From positions 1 to 64,000 of IMG/VR virus record IMGVR_UViG_3300030202_000274: a stretch of 64,000 nt of DNA; one strand, 5' to 3'. Below, one piece after another: positions 24,960 through 31,401 of the stretch. Within the stretch, counting starts at the first letter, position 1. Every line of letters begins with the position of its first letter. Below the pieces are notes generated by a model. The model saw only the letters and a program-made list of their open reading frames with translations. It made no database searches and was not told the origin of the DNA. The position numbers and the translations under genes were made by a program. The DNA comes from a virus.

Positions 24960-25626
24960 TGAAAACAATAATGTATATAGAATGGGAACAAACAATATGA
25001 GTAACATACATAAGAAGTTACACAATGCGTGTAACCACGCAAAGTCTGTGCAAAAAGCAAACAAGGTTAAGGGTATGCCTTTCAATCCTTTGTTACATGA
25101 TGATGTGCAAAGAGTGGCAATGGATGCTTTATTAAAAAATAATTTATATCCAACTTGTAATTACATAACAGATGTTACAGATAGATTTGTAATTGTAACT
25201 TGCACCATGAGAATAACTGACATCGATGATCCAAAAAGTTTTATTGTGATCGATGGATGTACTGCAATGGGTGGATTAGATAAGTATGGAACAGGTCAAG
25301 CAATGTCATACAGTAAAAAGTATGCGTTCTTGAATGCGTTAAACCTAAAGACAGGAATGGATTTAGAAGATGGTTATAATGCAAAACCATTCCAACAAAA
25401 TTCTGTGGAGCAATCCTCAGAACCTACCTACCTTGATGATGAGGTAGATGTAGAAGAGATCATTAACAGGATCGAACAAACTAAAACTGATAAGCAATTA
25501 GATTCAGTTAAAAGTCAAGTGAGATCAGTTGTTAATCATCTTAAAAATAATAACTTCAAAGCATACGAACAAATAAGAGACAAAACTCGTAAGCATGAAG
25601 TCAAACTAACAAATAATCAACAGTAG
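24952..25626 (+). CDS. erf: ERF-family single-strand annealing protein
   Basis: A 224-residue recombinase. The ERF core covers residues ~15-145: NIHKKLHNACNHAKSVQKANK, then YPTCNYITDVTDRFVIVTCTMRITD, and the family hallmark GTGQAMSYSKKYAFLNALNLKTG (quoted in part: QAMSYSKKYAFLNALNL). A variable acidic and charged C-terminal tail follows. It anneals complementary single strands with the adjacent nuclease. Confidence 0.87.
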   Translation: MSSENNNVYRMGTNNMSNIHKKLHNACNHAKSVQKANKVKGMPFNPLLHDDVQRVAMDALLKNNLYPTCNYITDVTDRFVIVTCTMRITDIDDPKSFIVIDGCTAMGGLDKYGTGQAMSYSKKYAFLNALNLKTGMDLEDGYNAKPFQQNSVEQSSEPTYLDDEVDVEEIINRIEQTKTDKQLDSVKSQVRSVVNHLKNNNFKAYEQIRDKTRKHEVKLTNNQQ

Positions 25627-25648
25627 TTGATATAACTAAGGAGTAAAC

Positions 25649-25945
25649 ATGGATAATCAATCCGAAAAAATATACATCAACCTAACTAAGAACAAAGATT
25701 GGAAGTCACCAAGCGATAAACTTCCTGTCTATGTTGGTCCAAAAAATATGAAGCACCCAGATAAGAACTGGACTATTGGTGTAAACATAAATGGTAAGTG
25801 GTATAACCAAGCTGCGTTTCCGTCTAAAGATCAAGACGGCAATGTCAAGGAAGGTGAGTTGACAGTAATTTTAACACCAAGTGGAGCAGGTAAAAATAGC
25901 TTTGCAAAAGCAAATGATGGTGGTAATAACGAATATACCTTTTAA
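25649..25945 (+). CDS. Candidate ssDNA-binding-like protein (98 aa)
   Basis: A 98-residue, strand-rich protein (NWTIGVNINGKWYNQAAFPSK) with a disordered Gly/Asn/acidic tail ending NNEYTF. It sits directly after nuclease and ERF, where phages usually place SSB, and unit 1 has no canonical SSB. Phage SSBs commonly end in an acidic tail closed by Phe, as unit 2's does (FDDQF). Inference from position and tail only. AAGGAG precedes the ATG. Confidence 0.45.
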   Translation: MDNQSEKIYINLTKNKDWKSPSDKLPVYVGPKNMKHPDKNWTIGVNINGKWYNQAAFPSKDQDGNVKEGELTVILTPSGAGKNSFAKANDGGNNEYTF

Positions 25946-25964
25946 CTTAGGCTAAAGGGTATCA

Positions 25965-26012
25965 AGCAGGGTGGGGTTTTTTTTCCCTTTCTATCGTTTT
26001 CCCCACCTTGCT
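25965..26012. terminator. Hairpin between recombination genes
   Basis: AGCAGGGTGGGG (25965-25976) and CCCCACCTTGCT (26001-26012) pair over 12 positions with one mismatch. The T-run (25977-25984) lies in the loop, not after the stem, so this is not a standard terminator. A T-rich loop with a GC-rich stem between 25945 and the start at 26029 could be an attenuator or processing site. Confidence 0.5.
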
Positions 26013-26028
26013 AAAAAAAGGATTTAAT

Positions 26029-26238
26029 ATGGCAGACAATATAAAAGAACCAGCACACTACATAGCAAACAAGATTGAACCAATAGATTTTATTATCGAA
26101 AACAATTTTAATTTTTGTGAGGGTAATGTAATTAAATATATTTCTAGATATAAAAGAAAGAATGGTATCGAAGATCTTAAAAAAGCTAGACAGTATATAG
26201 ATTTTTTGATCAAAAAAGAAGTTGAAAAAACTAAATAA
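26029..26238 (+). CDS. DUF3310 protein (69 aa)
   Basis: The ATG at 26029 has AAAAGGA upstream; an earlier TTG at 26008 is inside the hairpin. The sequence EPAHYIANKIEPIDFIIENNF, then EGNVIKYISRYKRKNGIEDLKKARQYIDFLI, fits DUF3310 throughout, a family frequent in phages and often near nucleotide metabolism genes. Biochemical role not established. Confidence 0.85.
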   Translation: MADNIKEPAHYIANKIEPIDFIIENNFNFCEGNVIKYISRYKRKNGIEDLKKARQYIDFLIKKEVEKTK

Positions 26239-26240
26239 GT

Positions 26241-26495
26241 ATGACAAAATTTAAAAGAATTATCAATGGAGAGTGTCATTTTACAATGATCGAACTCTTT
26301 GATGATGTAGAGAAGGCTACCAACCCTCAAAATAGAGGTGAGTTAGTAGAATGTAATATCGATAATTTAAGAATCGATTTTACAAAAGTAAAAAAGGAGC
26401 ATGATGGAACAAATCCGATTGCGTCTGCAGAAGCTAAAGGATCTTCAAGCGAAGAAACACGAGAAGTATCTGGAAGCCAAACTGAAAGTAAATAA
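26241..26495 (+). CDS. Hypothetical protein (84 aa)
   Basis: The ATG at 26241 follows the DUF3310 stop by two bases. N-terminal half ordered (KRIINGECHFTMIELFDDVEKAT), C-terminal 35 residues low-complexity Glu/Ser/Lys. The last 95 bases are also read in a second frame by 26401-26568, which has a better ribosome site, so the 3' half may be dispensable. Confidence 0.5.
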   Translation: MTKFKRIINGECHFTMIELFDDVEKATNPQNRGELVECNIDNLRIDFTKVKKEHDGTNPIASAEAKGSSSEETREVSGSQTESK

Positions 26496-26568
26496 GTATC
26501 AACAAGATTCTTATAAATTACTTTGGCAAATAGAGCAGACAAAAGAAGAGTTAATGACGGCTAAATAG
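26401..26568 (+). CDS. Small coiled-coil protein (55 aa)
   Basis: Hand-translated from ATGATG at 26401, with AAAAAGGAGC immediately upstream. MMEQIRLRLQKLKDLQAKKH begins a nearly continuous Lys/Glu/Gln/Leu coiled coil. It overlaps the preceding gene by 95 bases. The strong ribosome site and heptad pattern support it. Confidence 0.55.
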   Translation: MMEQIRLRLQKLKDLQAKKHEKYLEAKLKVNKYQQDSYKLLWQIEQTKEELMTAK

Positions 26569-26616
26569 TTATTAACTTATTAGTTGAAAAAAAAGAAAGG
26601 AAAACGTAGGGGATCT

Positions 26617-27144
26617 ATGACTATAAATGTAAGCACACACTATAACAAACACATCAATAACTTAAATCAAAACAACTTTATCTACAAAGTTAAGAAAGCA
26701 TTTTACCTTCTTACGAGCCAAGAAGAAAGATTATATGAGGTAGGGTTCTCGGAAGGATTTCTGTACGCAGCAGAACTAATGCAAAGACAACCAATCCTAG
26801 ATAGCAATAACAAAACTAAAATTGCTACTACATTTAAAACAAAGAACGCAAACCTGGAAGTCGTATCTAAACTTGTAGATAAAGTTTGTGAGAAATATAC
26901 TGTAAGCAAACATGACATCTTTAGTAAAGGTAGAACTAGAGATGTAGTTCGAGCAAGAAGTATAATCTATAACCTATTGTATGAAGGTTACAATGTTAGC
27001 TTATCTTCTATGGCTAGAGTATTTAATCAAGATCATACTACGATCATTCACTCTATAAGAAACAAACGAGATAAGAAAAATTATTGGGGTCCAGAAAATT
27101 CTATCTGGGAAGAGTTTGAAGAATTAAAAACAATTACTTTTTAA
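26617..27144 (+). CDS. Protein with DnaA domain IV (175 aa)
   Basis: The ATG at 26617 is the first with a purine-rich site (GGGGA); a TTG at 26584 extends it by 11 Lys-rich residues. The C-terminal half (residues ~85-152) reads as DnaA domain IV: VVSKLVDKVCEKYTVSKHDI, RDVVRARSIIYNLLY, then SSMARVFNQDHTTIIHSIRN, with the D-H-T-T box-recognition motif intact. There is no AAA+ domain; residues 1-80 are unrelated. It could bind host or phage DnaA boxes as initiator or as competitor of host DnaA. Confidence 0.82.
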   Translation: MTINVSTHYNKHINNLNQNNFIYKVKKAFYLLTSQEERLYEVGFSEGFLYAAELMQRQPILDSNNKTKIATTFKTKNANLEVVSKLVDKVCEKYTVSKHDIFSKGRTRDVVRARSIIYNLLYEGYNVSLSSMARVFNQDHTTIIHSIRNKRDKKNYWGPENSIWEEFEELKTITF

Positions 27145-27295
27145 ATCCAGACTTCATATTCTTGTAAGCCTTAGAACTAATTGTAGATTTCTTTTTGCTT
27201 CTTGAAGTACCTGCTTTTTTACGTTTGTTAATATTATAGTACAAACCTTTTTTAGCAGTTTTACCAGTAGCTGTTTTGTGATAACCTTTTTTCAT
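27134..27295 (-). CDS. Small basic protein (53 aa)
   Basis: Hand-translated from the ATG at 27295: MKKGYHKTATGKTAKKGLYY, then a Lys/Arg/Ser-rich tail. The last 11 bases overlap the convergent DnaA-like gene, with no terminator between them. It is the downstream-most gene of the unit 1 leftward block. Highly basic, possibly nucleic-acid binding. Confidence 0.6.
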   Translation of the reverse strand: MKKGYHKTATGKTAKKGLYYNINKRKKAGTSRSKKKSTISSKAYKNMKSGFKK

Positions 27296-27494
27296 GTTGC
27301 TCCTTATGTTGTTTGAGTTTTAACTCACAATAGTTGTCAAAGCAAGAACCATCTTTGCCATCATGACAAAAATATTCTCTGTTTGCAGTAACAATCCAAC
27401 CACCATTGTCACTAATTAATTCTTTGTTACATTCCTTGCAGTAACCACAAATAAAAGACTTAGCTTTTTGTTTTTTCCATCCCTTTTTTTTCAT
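27261..27494 (-). CDS. Putative zinc-ribbon protein (77 aa)
   Basis: A 77-residue protein with ICGYCKECNKELISDNGGW and a second pair in YFCHDGKDGSCFDNYC. The C-x2-C and C-x2-C ... C spacing suggests one zinc site. Lys-rich N terminus. It overlaps the next gene by 35 bases and the previous by one (TAATG). Confidence 0.65.
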   Translation of the reverse strand: MKKKGWKKQKAKSFICGYCKECNKELISDNGGWIVTANREYFCHDGKDGSCFDNYCELKLKQHKEQHEKRLSQNSYW

Positions 27495-27745
27495 TAACAG
27501 TTCCAGGCTCTTAATGCTTTATTAATTCTACTATTAGGATCTCTTGCAGTTTTAGCTGAAGTTAATTTCTTCTTCATCCCTTTCATCCTCGCGCAGAAGG
27601 ATGCTCTTCTTTTGTTACCAACTTTTTTACTTGGTGCTTTTAGATTGCCACCAGTAGCACGATTATAACTTCGTCTACCTTTAGCATTCAATCCACCTTT
27701 AGGATTCTTTCCTGCTTTTCTCTGCCATGCTGGTGTTTTTGCCAT
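27494..27745 (-). CDS. DUF6321-like basic protein, unit 1
   Basis: An 83-residue protein with the NPKGGLNAKGRRSYNR and GNLKAPSKKVGNKRRASFCARMKGM segments and a DPNSRINKALRAWNC end. Its paralogue in unit 2 (50582-50857) shares NPKGGLNARGR, NLKAPVKKGTNPRRVSFAARF but is located near the portal instead of the lysis genes. Very basic; function unknown. Confidence 0.75.
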   Translation of the reverse strand: MAKTPAWQRKAGKNPKGGLNAKGRRSYNRATGGNLKAPSKKVGNKRRASFCARMKGMKKKLTSAKTARDPNSRINKALRAWNC

Positions 27746-27748
27746 AAC

Positions 27749-27967
27749 TTATTCTACTATCTTTTTGATCGCTTTGCTACCATCAATATTTTTTTCTAAT
27801 TCAGCTTTTACTTTACCACATTTATAATCAATATTTTCATTAGCATCTCTTTCAGCGATACGCTTTCCCTTGAGACAATCACTCATTGATCCTTGAATAC
27901 GATGTTCTTTTAACTCTCCTGCTATAAACATACAAAGAGCCACAACTGTACTAATGACTGTTTCCAT
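27749..27967 (-). CDS. Small membrane-anchored protein (72 aa), unit 1
   Basis: A short hydrophobic N terminus (TVISTVVALCMFIAG) is followed by SMSDCLKGKRIAERDANENIDYKCGKVKAELE with two cysteines. Homologous to 63072-63284 in unit 2 (SMSDCLKGKRIAMRNAKDSIKYQC). The last 17 bases of the upstream gene overlap it. Probably a lysis accessory or spanin-like partner, judging by location only. Confidence 0.7.
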   Translation of the reverse strand: METVISTVVALCMFIAGELKEHRIQGSMSDCLKGKRIAERDANENIDYKCGKVKAELEKNIDGSKAIKKIVE

Positions 27968-28313
27968 TTTGTCTTACCTTATCTTTTAAATCTTCAATAT
28001 CTTCTAATGCTTTTTTTAACTGTGCTTCTATATGATCTAGCATAACTTGTGTATGGATATTCTTATCTAAAAGTTCTTGATGCTTCTCTACAGTTTCGTA
28101 TAGATCTTCAAGAAGTAAGTATTGTTCTTTGTCTGTAGTTGTTTGCTCTGATTTTTTAAGTAGATCAGAGTTCATTAATTCTCTAGAAGTTTCTAACGAA
28201 GTTAGTCTTGCAGTCACTTCTGTGTATGCAAAGATACCCATAGCAACACCAACAATAATACCAACCATATTTTTGATTGGCATAGCAACAGATGTATTCT
28301 CACTTATCTTCAT
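27951..28313 (-). CDS. Membrane-anchored coiled-coil protein (120 aa), spanin-like, unit 1
   Basis: One N-terminal membrane span (residues ~15-32, MVGIIVGVAMGIFAYTEV) and a long charged coiled coil to the end (ALEDIEDLKDKVRQNG). The homologue in unit 2 (63284-63655) keeps LTSLETSRELFQNDLLKKSEQ. Architecture and location beside endolysin and holin fit an i-spanin-like role, which is inference. Confidence 0.65.
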   Translation of the reverse strand: MKISENTSVAMPIKNMVGIIVGVAMGIFAYTEVTARLTSLETSRELMNSDLLKKSEQTTTDKEQYLLLEDLYETVEKHQELLDKNIHTQVMLDHIEAQLKKALEDIEDLKDKVRQNGNSH

Positions 28314-28408
28314 TTCTTTTTCTTTTTCTTAGGAAAAAATATTCTATTTAAATGACTAGCAAACTTATCCAGTAAACCAAAAAATTTATAAAAAAACTTA
28401 TCAATCAT
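28310..28408 (-). CDS. Lysine-tailed amphipathic micro-protein (32 aa)
   Basis: Start and stop both form ATGA overlaps with neighbours (start overlaps the stop at 28405-28407; stop overlaps the ATG at 28311-28313). Peptide MIDKFFYKFFGLLDKFASHL, then NRIFFPKKKKKK. Aromatic and amphipathic with a polylysine end. Translational coupling on both sides supports expression. Lysis-related role possible, unproven. Confidence 0.55.
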   Translation of the reverse strand: MIDKFFYKFFGLLDKFASHLNRIFFPKKKKKK

Positions 28409-28542
28409 CTTCCTTGACCCTTGTATCTTGTTAGCTTTTGTTGACGCTTCTCACTTTTGTTCTTAGATTTTTTATGCGCACCTGGTCCACGCTTCTTAGG
28501 TTTCTCTCTAGGTATAAAGTGTGTAAACTTTTGCTTTGCCAT
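28405..28542 (-). CDS. MAKQKFTHFIPR-type basic protein (45 aa), unit 1
   Basis: Hand-translated: MAKQKFTHFIPREKPKKRGP followed by a Lys/Arg-rich region ending TRYKGQGR. The unit 2 homologue at 53919-54053 is nearly identical in both ends (MAKQKFTHFIPRDKPKKR...TRYKGQGR) but lies next to the small terminase. Extremely basic; function unknown. Confidence 0.75.
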   Translation of the reverse strand: MAKQKFTHFIPREKPKKRGPGAHKKSKNKSEKRQQKLTRYKGQGR

Positions 28543-28658
28543 TACTTTTTCTTTTTATATTTTTTTTTCTTTTTCTTCTTACCTGTTTGCTGAGCAAGAA
28601 GTGATGGTTTCTTTTTACTGTATTGTGATACGAACATTGTAGGTGCTTGTGTTGACAT
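28542..28658 (-). CDS. Lysine-rich micro-protein (38 aa)
   Basis: MSTQAPTMFVSQYSKKKPSL followed by LAQQTG and a C-terminal run of nearly uninterrupted Lys. The stop overlaps the next ATG by one base (TAATG), and the start overlaps the holin stop. Part of a chain of coupled micro-genes. Possibly DNA-charge neutralising; unknown. Confidence 0.55.
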   Translation of the reverse strand: MSTQAPTMFVSQYSKKKPSLLAQQTGKKKKKKKYKKKK

Positions 28659-29035
28659 TACTTTCTCTTAATTAAATCTGTTGCTTTAAGACCATACACA
28701 GAAGCTATTACTCCCACGAAAATAGTCTGGTACCAAAAAGGAAGATCAGAAAAATACTCAAAGAACAATTTCATTTTCTCCATGTGAGCAGGATTGTCAG
28801 ACCAAACTGCAAATCCTAACATCACGATTGGCACACTTAACAAAATTAAAATGAACTCATCTTTCCAGTCTGAGTTTCTACTCTCTAATAATTTACCTTG
28901 ATACTCTGCTTCACCTTTTGCCATCTTAGCAGCATGATTCATTTGAGCATCTGCCATAAGCATTTTAGTTTTCTGTTTGTTTTTATAAATATGACTACCT
29001 GCTTGTACTGCAAGTTTAATAGCACTTAACCACAT
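28658..29035 (-). CDS. Holin-like membrane protein (125 aa), unit 1
   Basis: A basic amphipathic N terminus (residues 1-60) precedes two hydrophobic spans: EFILILLSVPIVMLGFAVW (~62-81) and FWYQTIFVGVIASVYGLKA (~100-118). The pattern fits the GTA-type holin family (3TM, PF11351-like). It lies immediately after the endolysin. The homologue in unit 2 (63655-64000) shares the FFEYF-LP-WYQ-IF-GV motif. Confidence 0.8.
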   Translation of the reverse strand: MWLSAIKLAVQAGSHIYKNKQKTKMLMADAQMNHAAKMAKGEAEYQGKLLESRNSDWKDEFILILLSVPIVMLGFAVWSDNPAHMEKMKLFFEYFSDLPFWYQTIFVGVIASVYGLKATDLIKRK

Positions 29036-29511
29036 TATACTAAATCCTTTGCCTTACCAATTACTGGCTTGTATTTTGTTTTGCCTTCAGATCTATAAGC
29101 ATGAAGGAATTGCTTTCTAGGATCCTTATCACAAATACTACAATGTATCCACCCAGAATTAGGCTCACCTACCTTGTAATATTCTAAGATTAATTGATCA
29201 AACTCTAGGTTTTTATATATCCAGTCTGCAAGTTCAGCATTATCTGTGCCTACTACCTCGAAGTCTGCTGCTTCTGCTTTGGCGTGTTGGCTATTTATTG
29301 AGCTGCCTATCGCTACACAAAGTTGTTCAGATCTAAATCCACTAGTCACCTTAACTCTACCGAAGTGATCTCGAACTGGTTGCAGGATAGTCTCGCAAAG
29401 AGTTTTAAGTTTTTCTATTTGATCTGCATTAGGATTATTATCAATACCCTTTCTAACTGCAGTATCTGATTTGATTAATTCTTGAAGAGTAAAGTTTCGT
29501 GATAATTTCAT
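29035..29511 (-). CDS. Endolysin, peptidase M15 type
   Basis: A 158-residue zinc peptidase-like lysin. KLSRNFTLQELIKSDTAVR start, KVTSGFRSEQLCVAIGSS, then SQHAKAEAADFEV (the H-x6-D metal pair) and GWIHCS (third His). These are the M15 D-Ala-carboxypeptidase/lysin landmarks. It overlaps the holin by one base and the upstream gene by four. It should cut peptide cross-links in the host wall. The unit 2 copy must lie beyond the right edge. Confidence 0.9.
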   Translation of the reverse strand: MKLSRNFTLQELIKSDTAVRKGIDNNPNADQIEKLKTLCETILQPVRDHFGRVKVTSGFRSEQLCVAIGSSINSQHAKAEAADFEVVGTDNAELADWIYKNLEFDQLILEYYKVGEPNSGWIHCSICDKDPRKQFLHAYRSEGKTKYKPVIGKAKDLV

Positions 29512-29810
29512 TCGTATATAATCCTTACATTAAGTTTCTTTTGTTCTTTAGTTGTACCTCTAGATATAAAGGATCCTTTAAGATTTCTTTTATATCCATC
29601 TTTTGCAACATAAACATCTTTCTTTCTATAATTTTTAGACTTAACATCATAAGCAGTATACTCACCTGTTGTCATATTTAAAGTAACAATATCTACTGGA
29701 CCAAGACCACCAAGGGGTGTGAATACAAGAAGATTAGGATCTTTGCAAAGTCTAAGTTGTGCTTTTAATTCTGTAGTTAAGCCTGTAATAGCTTTTACTC
29801 TTCTAGCCAT
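29508..29810 (-). CDS. Small PD-(D/E)XK-like protein (100 aa)
   Basis: The centre reads GGLGPVDIVTLNMTTGEY followed by TAYDVKSKNYRK, that is D...D-x-K with beta strands, the minimal arrangement of a PD-(D/E)XK nuclease core. Too short to be sure and no partner residue is obvious. It sits between endolysin and a coiled-coil protein. Confidence 0.5.
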   Translation of the reverse strand: MARRVKAITGLTTELKAQLRLCKDPNLLVFTPLGGLGPVDIVTLNMTTGEYTAYDVKSKNYRKKDVYVAKDGYKRNLKGSFISRGTTKEQKKLNVRIIYE

Positions 29811-30042
29811 TGTATTTGATAAAGCCTAGCAAGGAAGCTATAGCACCACCAATGAGTAACAATACTCTAAAACCACCTTTGCTTTTATTAACATCTTCTT
29901 TTAAACCTTTTATATCTTTACGCATCTCATCGATTGCTTTGAATAAAGTTTTCATTCTCTCAGCACAAACCTTCTCATGATAAGATATTCTTATAGAGTT
30001 GTTATCCTCTACTGCTTCTTTCAAAGTTTTTTTTCTAGGCAT
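29803..30042 (-). CDS. Coiled-coil protein with C-terminal membrane span (79 aa)
   Basis: A Lys/Glu-rich helix (MRKDIKGLKEDVNKSKGG) is followed by FRVLLLIGGAIASLLGFI (~58-75) and a short basic end. The layout resembles XhlA-type haemolysin/holin accessories. It overlaps both neighbours by eight bases. Confidence 0.6.
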   Translation of the reverse strand: MPRKKTLKEAVEDNNSIRISYHEKVCAERMKTLFKAIDEMRKDIKGLKEDVNKSKGGFRVLLLIGGAIASLLGFIKYNG

Positions 30043-30250
30043 CTTCTCTCTCTACCTCGTTACAAAAATAAGTTACATATAATTTTTCTTTATTAAACTT
30101 GTCTACATATTCATTGGTAACTTTTATGGTAGCTGCTGCACCTGCTTTAGTACAGTCTGTCCAGGAATTAAATTCTATTGGTGATAATGTTGTGTTGTTA
30201 CACATCCCAGTTATTGCTGAGCAAATAGTGTAAGCCAATACAAATTTCAT
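30035..30250 (-). CDS. Small secreted-like cysteine protein (71 aa)
   Basis: The N terminus MKFVLAYTICSAITGMC looks like a signal peptide. Further cysteines (~33 and ~63) could form disulfides. Its place in the lysis block suggests a periplasmic accessory such as an o-spanin-like or inhibitor protein; no lipobox is clear. Confidence 0.5.
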   Translation of the reverse strand: MKFVLAYTICSAITGMCNNTTLSPIEFNSWTDCTKAGAAATIKVTNEYVDKFNKEKLYVTYFCNEVEREDA

Positions 30251-30504
30251 TAGCCTTTAGGTATATCTGATTTAACTTTAGCAATAGCATCTACCCAGTT
30301 AGTAGTACCATTAACCTTATCCCAGTATTGCATATCTAACTGTTCTTGTATTGATGGATAAGCAGTTGCTCTTTCTCTTTGATATTGTTTAGCATCATAT
30401 TCTGCTTTTTCTTCTAATGCTTTTGCTTCTTCAATATCTCTTTGTGCTTCTTCTTCTGCTGTGAATTGAATTTTTTTTCCATCTATTAATTTAAATCTAG
30501 TCAT
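30250..30504 (-). CDS. Tail-fibre assembly/XkdW-like protein (84 aa)
   Basis: The Glu/Ala-rich helix FTAEEEAQRDIEEAKALEEK leads to YPSIQEQLDMQYWDKVNGTT and an AKVKSDIPKG end, the C-terminal signature of many phage tail-associated small proteins that follow a fibre gene. It comes three bases after the fibre at 30507-31067. Confidence 0.6.
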   Translation of the reverse strand: MTRFKLIDGKKIQFTAEEEAQRDIEEAKALEEKAEYDAKQYQRERATAYPSIQEQLDMQYWDKVNGTTNWVDAIAKVKSDIPKG

Positions 30505-30506
30505 AA

Positions 30507-31067
30507 TTATTTAGTTCCATATAAAGTATAAAAATAATCTTCAATATTTCCAGAACCAGGTTGAAGTTTTATTTTATTTATTTTTGCTACATAAGTTGCT
30601 TCTAATGTTGCAGTACCTAACATTGTTCTTATAGCATTAGAATTTGACATTCTTGTACCCCACCAAGTTATTCTGTTTGATTGGTTAACTGAACCTTCTG
30701 TTATAATTGGAGATATATCCATTGTTATACTATTTCCTTCTGCGTTAGCAGTATCATTTCCAACTTCTTTTGAAATTCTGATTGAAGTATTGCCATCTGA
30801 ATAATCATTATCAATCTGATTATCTGTATTAGTGAAAATAATACTTGCTCCATATTTATAGTTATTTGAACTTGTATGATAAGATGAACCATTATCTGTG
30901 CTTAAATAAGCTAATAGTGTGGCATTGTCTGTTTCTGGCTTCCAATTCCAATACAATTTAAATTTACTGTAAGTTTCTGGTAAAGATATTTCAATACTTG
31001 ATAAACCAGATTGTGCTGTTCCAGAAGCAGAAGCTACTTTAACAAAATTAGTAGTAATTAATGCCAT
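30507..31067 (-). CDS. Distal tail-fibre/receptor-binding-like protein (186 aa)
   Basis: A beta-rich, Ser/Thr/Asn-rich protein with ISLPETYSKFKLYWNWKPET and SNAIRTMLGTATLEATYV. Typical of the host-specificity proteins at the end of tail clusters. A hairpin and possible 26-codon frame lie just upstream. Structure unknown. Confidence 0.6.
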   Translation of the reverse strand: MALITTNFVKVASASGTAQSGLSSIEISLPETYSKFKLYWNWKPETDNATLLAYLSTDNGSSYHTSSNNYKYGASIIFTNTDNQIDNDYSDGNTSIRISKEVGNDTANAEGNSITMDISPIITEGSVNQSNRITWWGTRMSNSNAIRTMLGTATLEATYVAKINKIKLQPGSGNIEDYFYTLYGTK

Positions 31068-31091
31068 ATTGTTATACTCCTATTAACGCTA

Positions 31092-31110
31092 TTGTTTGTT
31101 TCACAAACAA
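31092..31110. promoter_or_regulatory. Hairpin in tail-gene gap
   Basis: TTGTTTGT (31092-31099) and ACAAACAA (31103-31110) form an 8-bp stem with a 3-base loop between two tail genes. A possible micro-gene of 26 codons (31058-31138, minus strand, GGAG upstream) spans it, but I do not annotate that separately. It might limit transcription or protect the mRNA upstream. Confidence 0.5.
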
Positions 31111-31140
31111 CAGAATTTCTTTGATTACTTTTATCCATTA

Positions 31141-31401
31141 TCATACTCCAATCAAAGCTTGGATTTCGTCATCATCTAATCCCAAGTCTTTTAGTTTTTG
31201 TTTGCCAGATGCTTTCTTAGTTTCTTTGTTTGCTTCAGCGTCTTTTAATTCTTGTTCAACTGTTGGTATCATAGCTTTTATATCTTCTTTAGAAATAGGT
31301 GTTGTATTTTCTAACCATTCTATTTCGCAAGTATTAATATCATCACCTCTTAAAACTACTTTTGCATTTGGATTAATTTTTAATATTGCATTTATAATCA
31401 T
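31141..31401 (-). CDS. XkdW-like tail assembly protein (86 aa), copy 2
   Basis: MIINAILKINPNAKVVLRGD opens a small alpha/beta domain, then EIEWLENTTPISKEDIKAMI, PTVEQELKDAEANKETKKAS and KLKDLGLDDDEIQALIG. Clear paralogue of 33421-33675 in the same position behind a fibre gene. Possibly a fibre chaperone. Confidence 0.7.
   Translation of the reverse strand: MIINAILKINPNAKVVLRGDDINTCEIEWLENTTPISKEDIKAMIPTVEQELKDAEANKETKKASGKQKLKDLGLDDDEIQALIGV

Noticed and set aside
31058-31138. 26-codon leftward frame between tail genes
   Set aside because: It spans a hairpin and has no recognisable sequence; the ribosome-like GGAG may serve by chance. Mentioned only with the hairpin.
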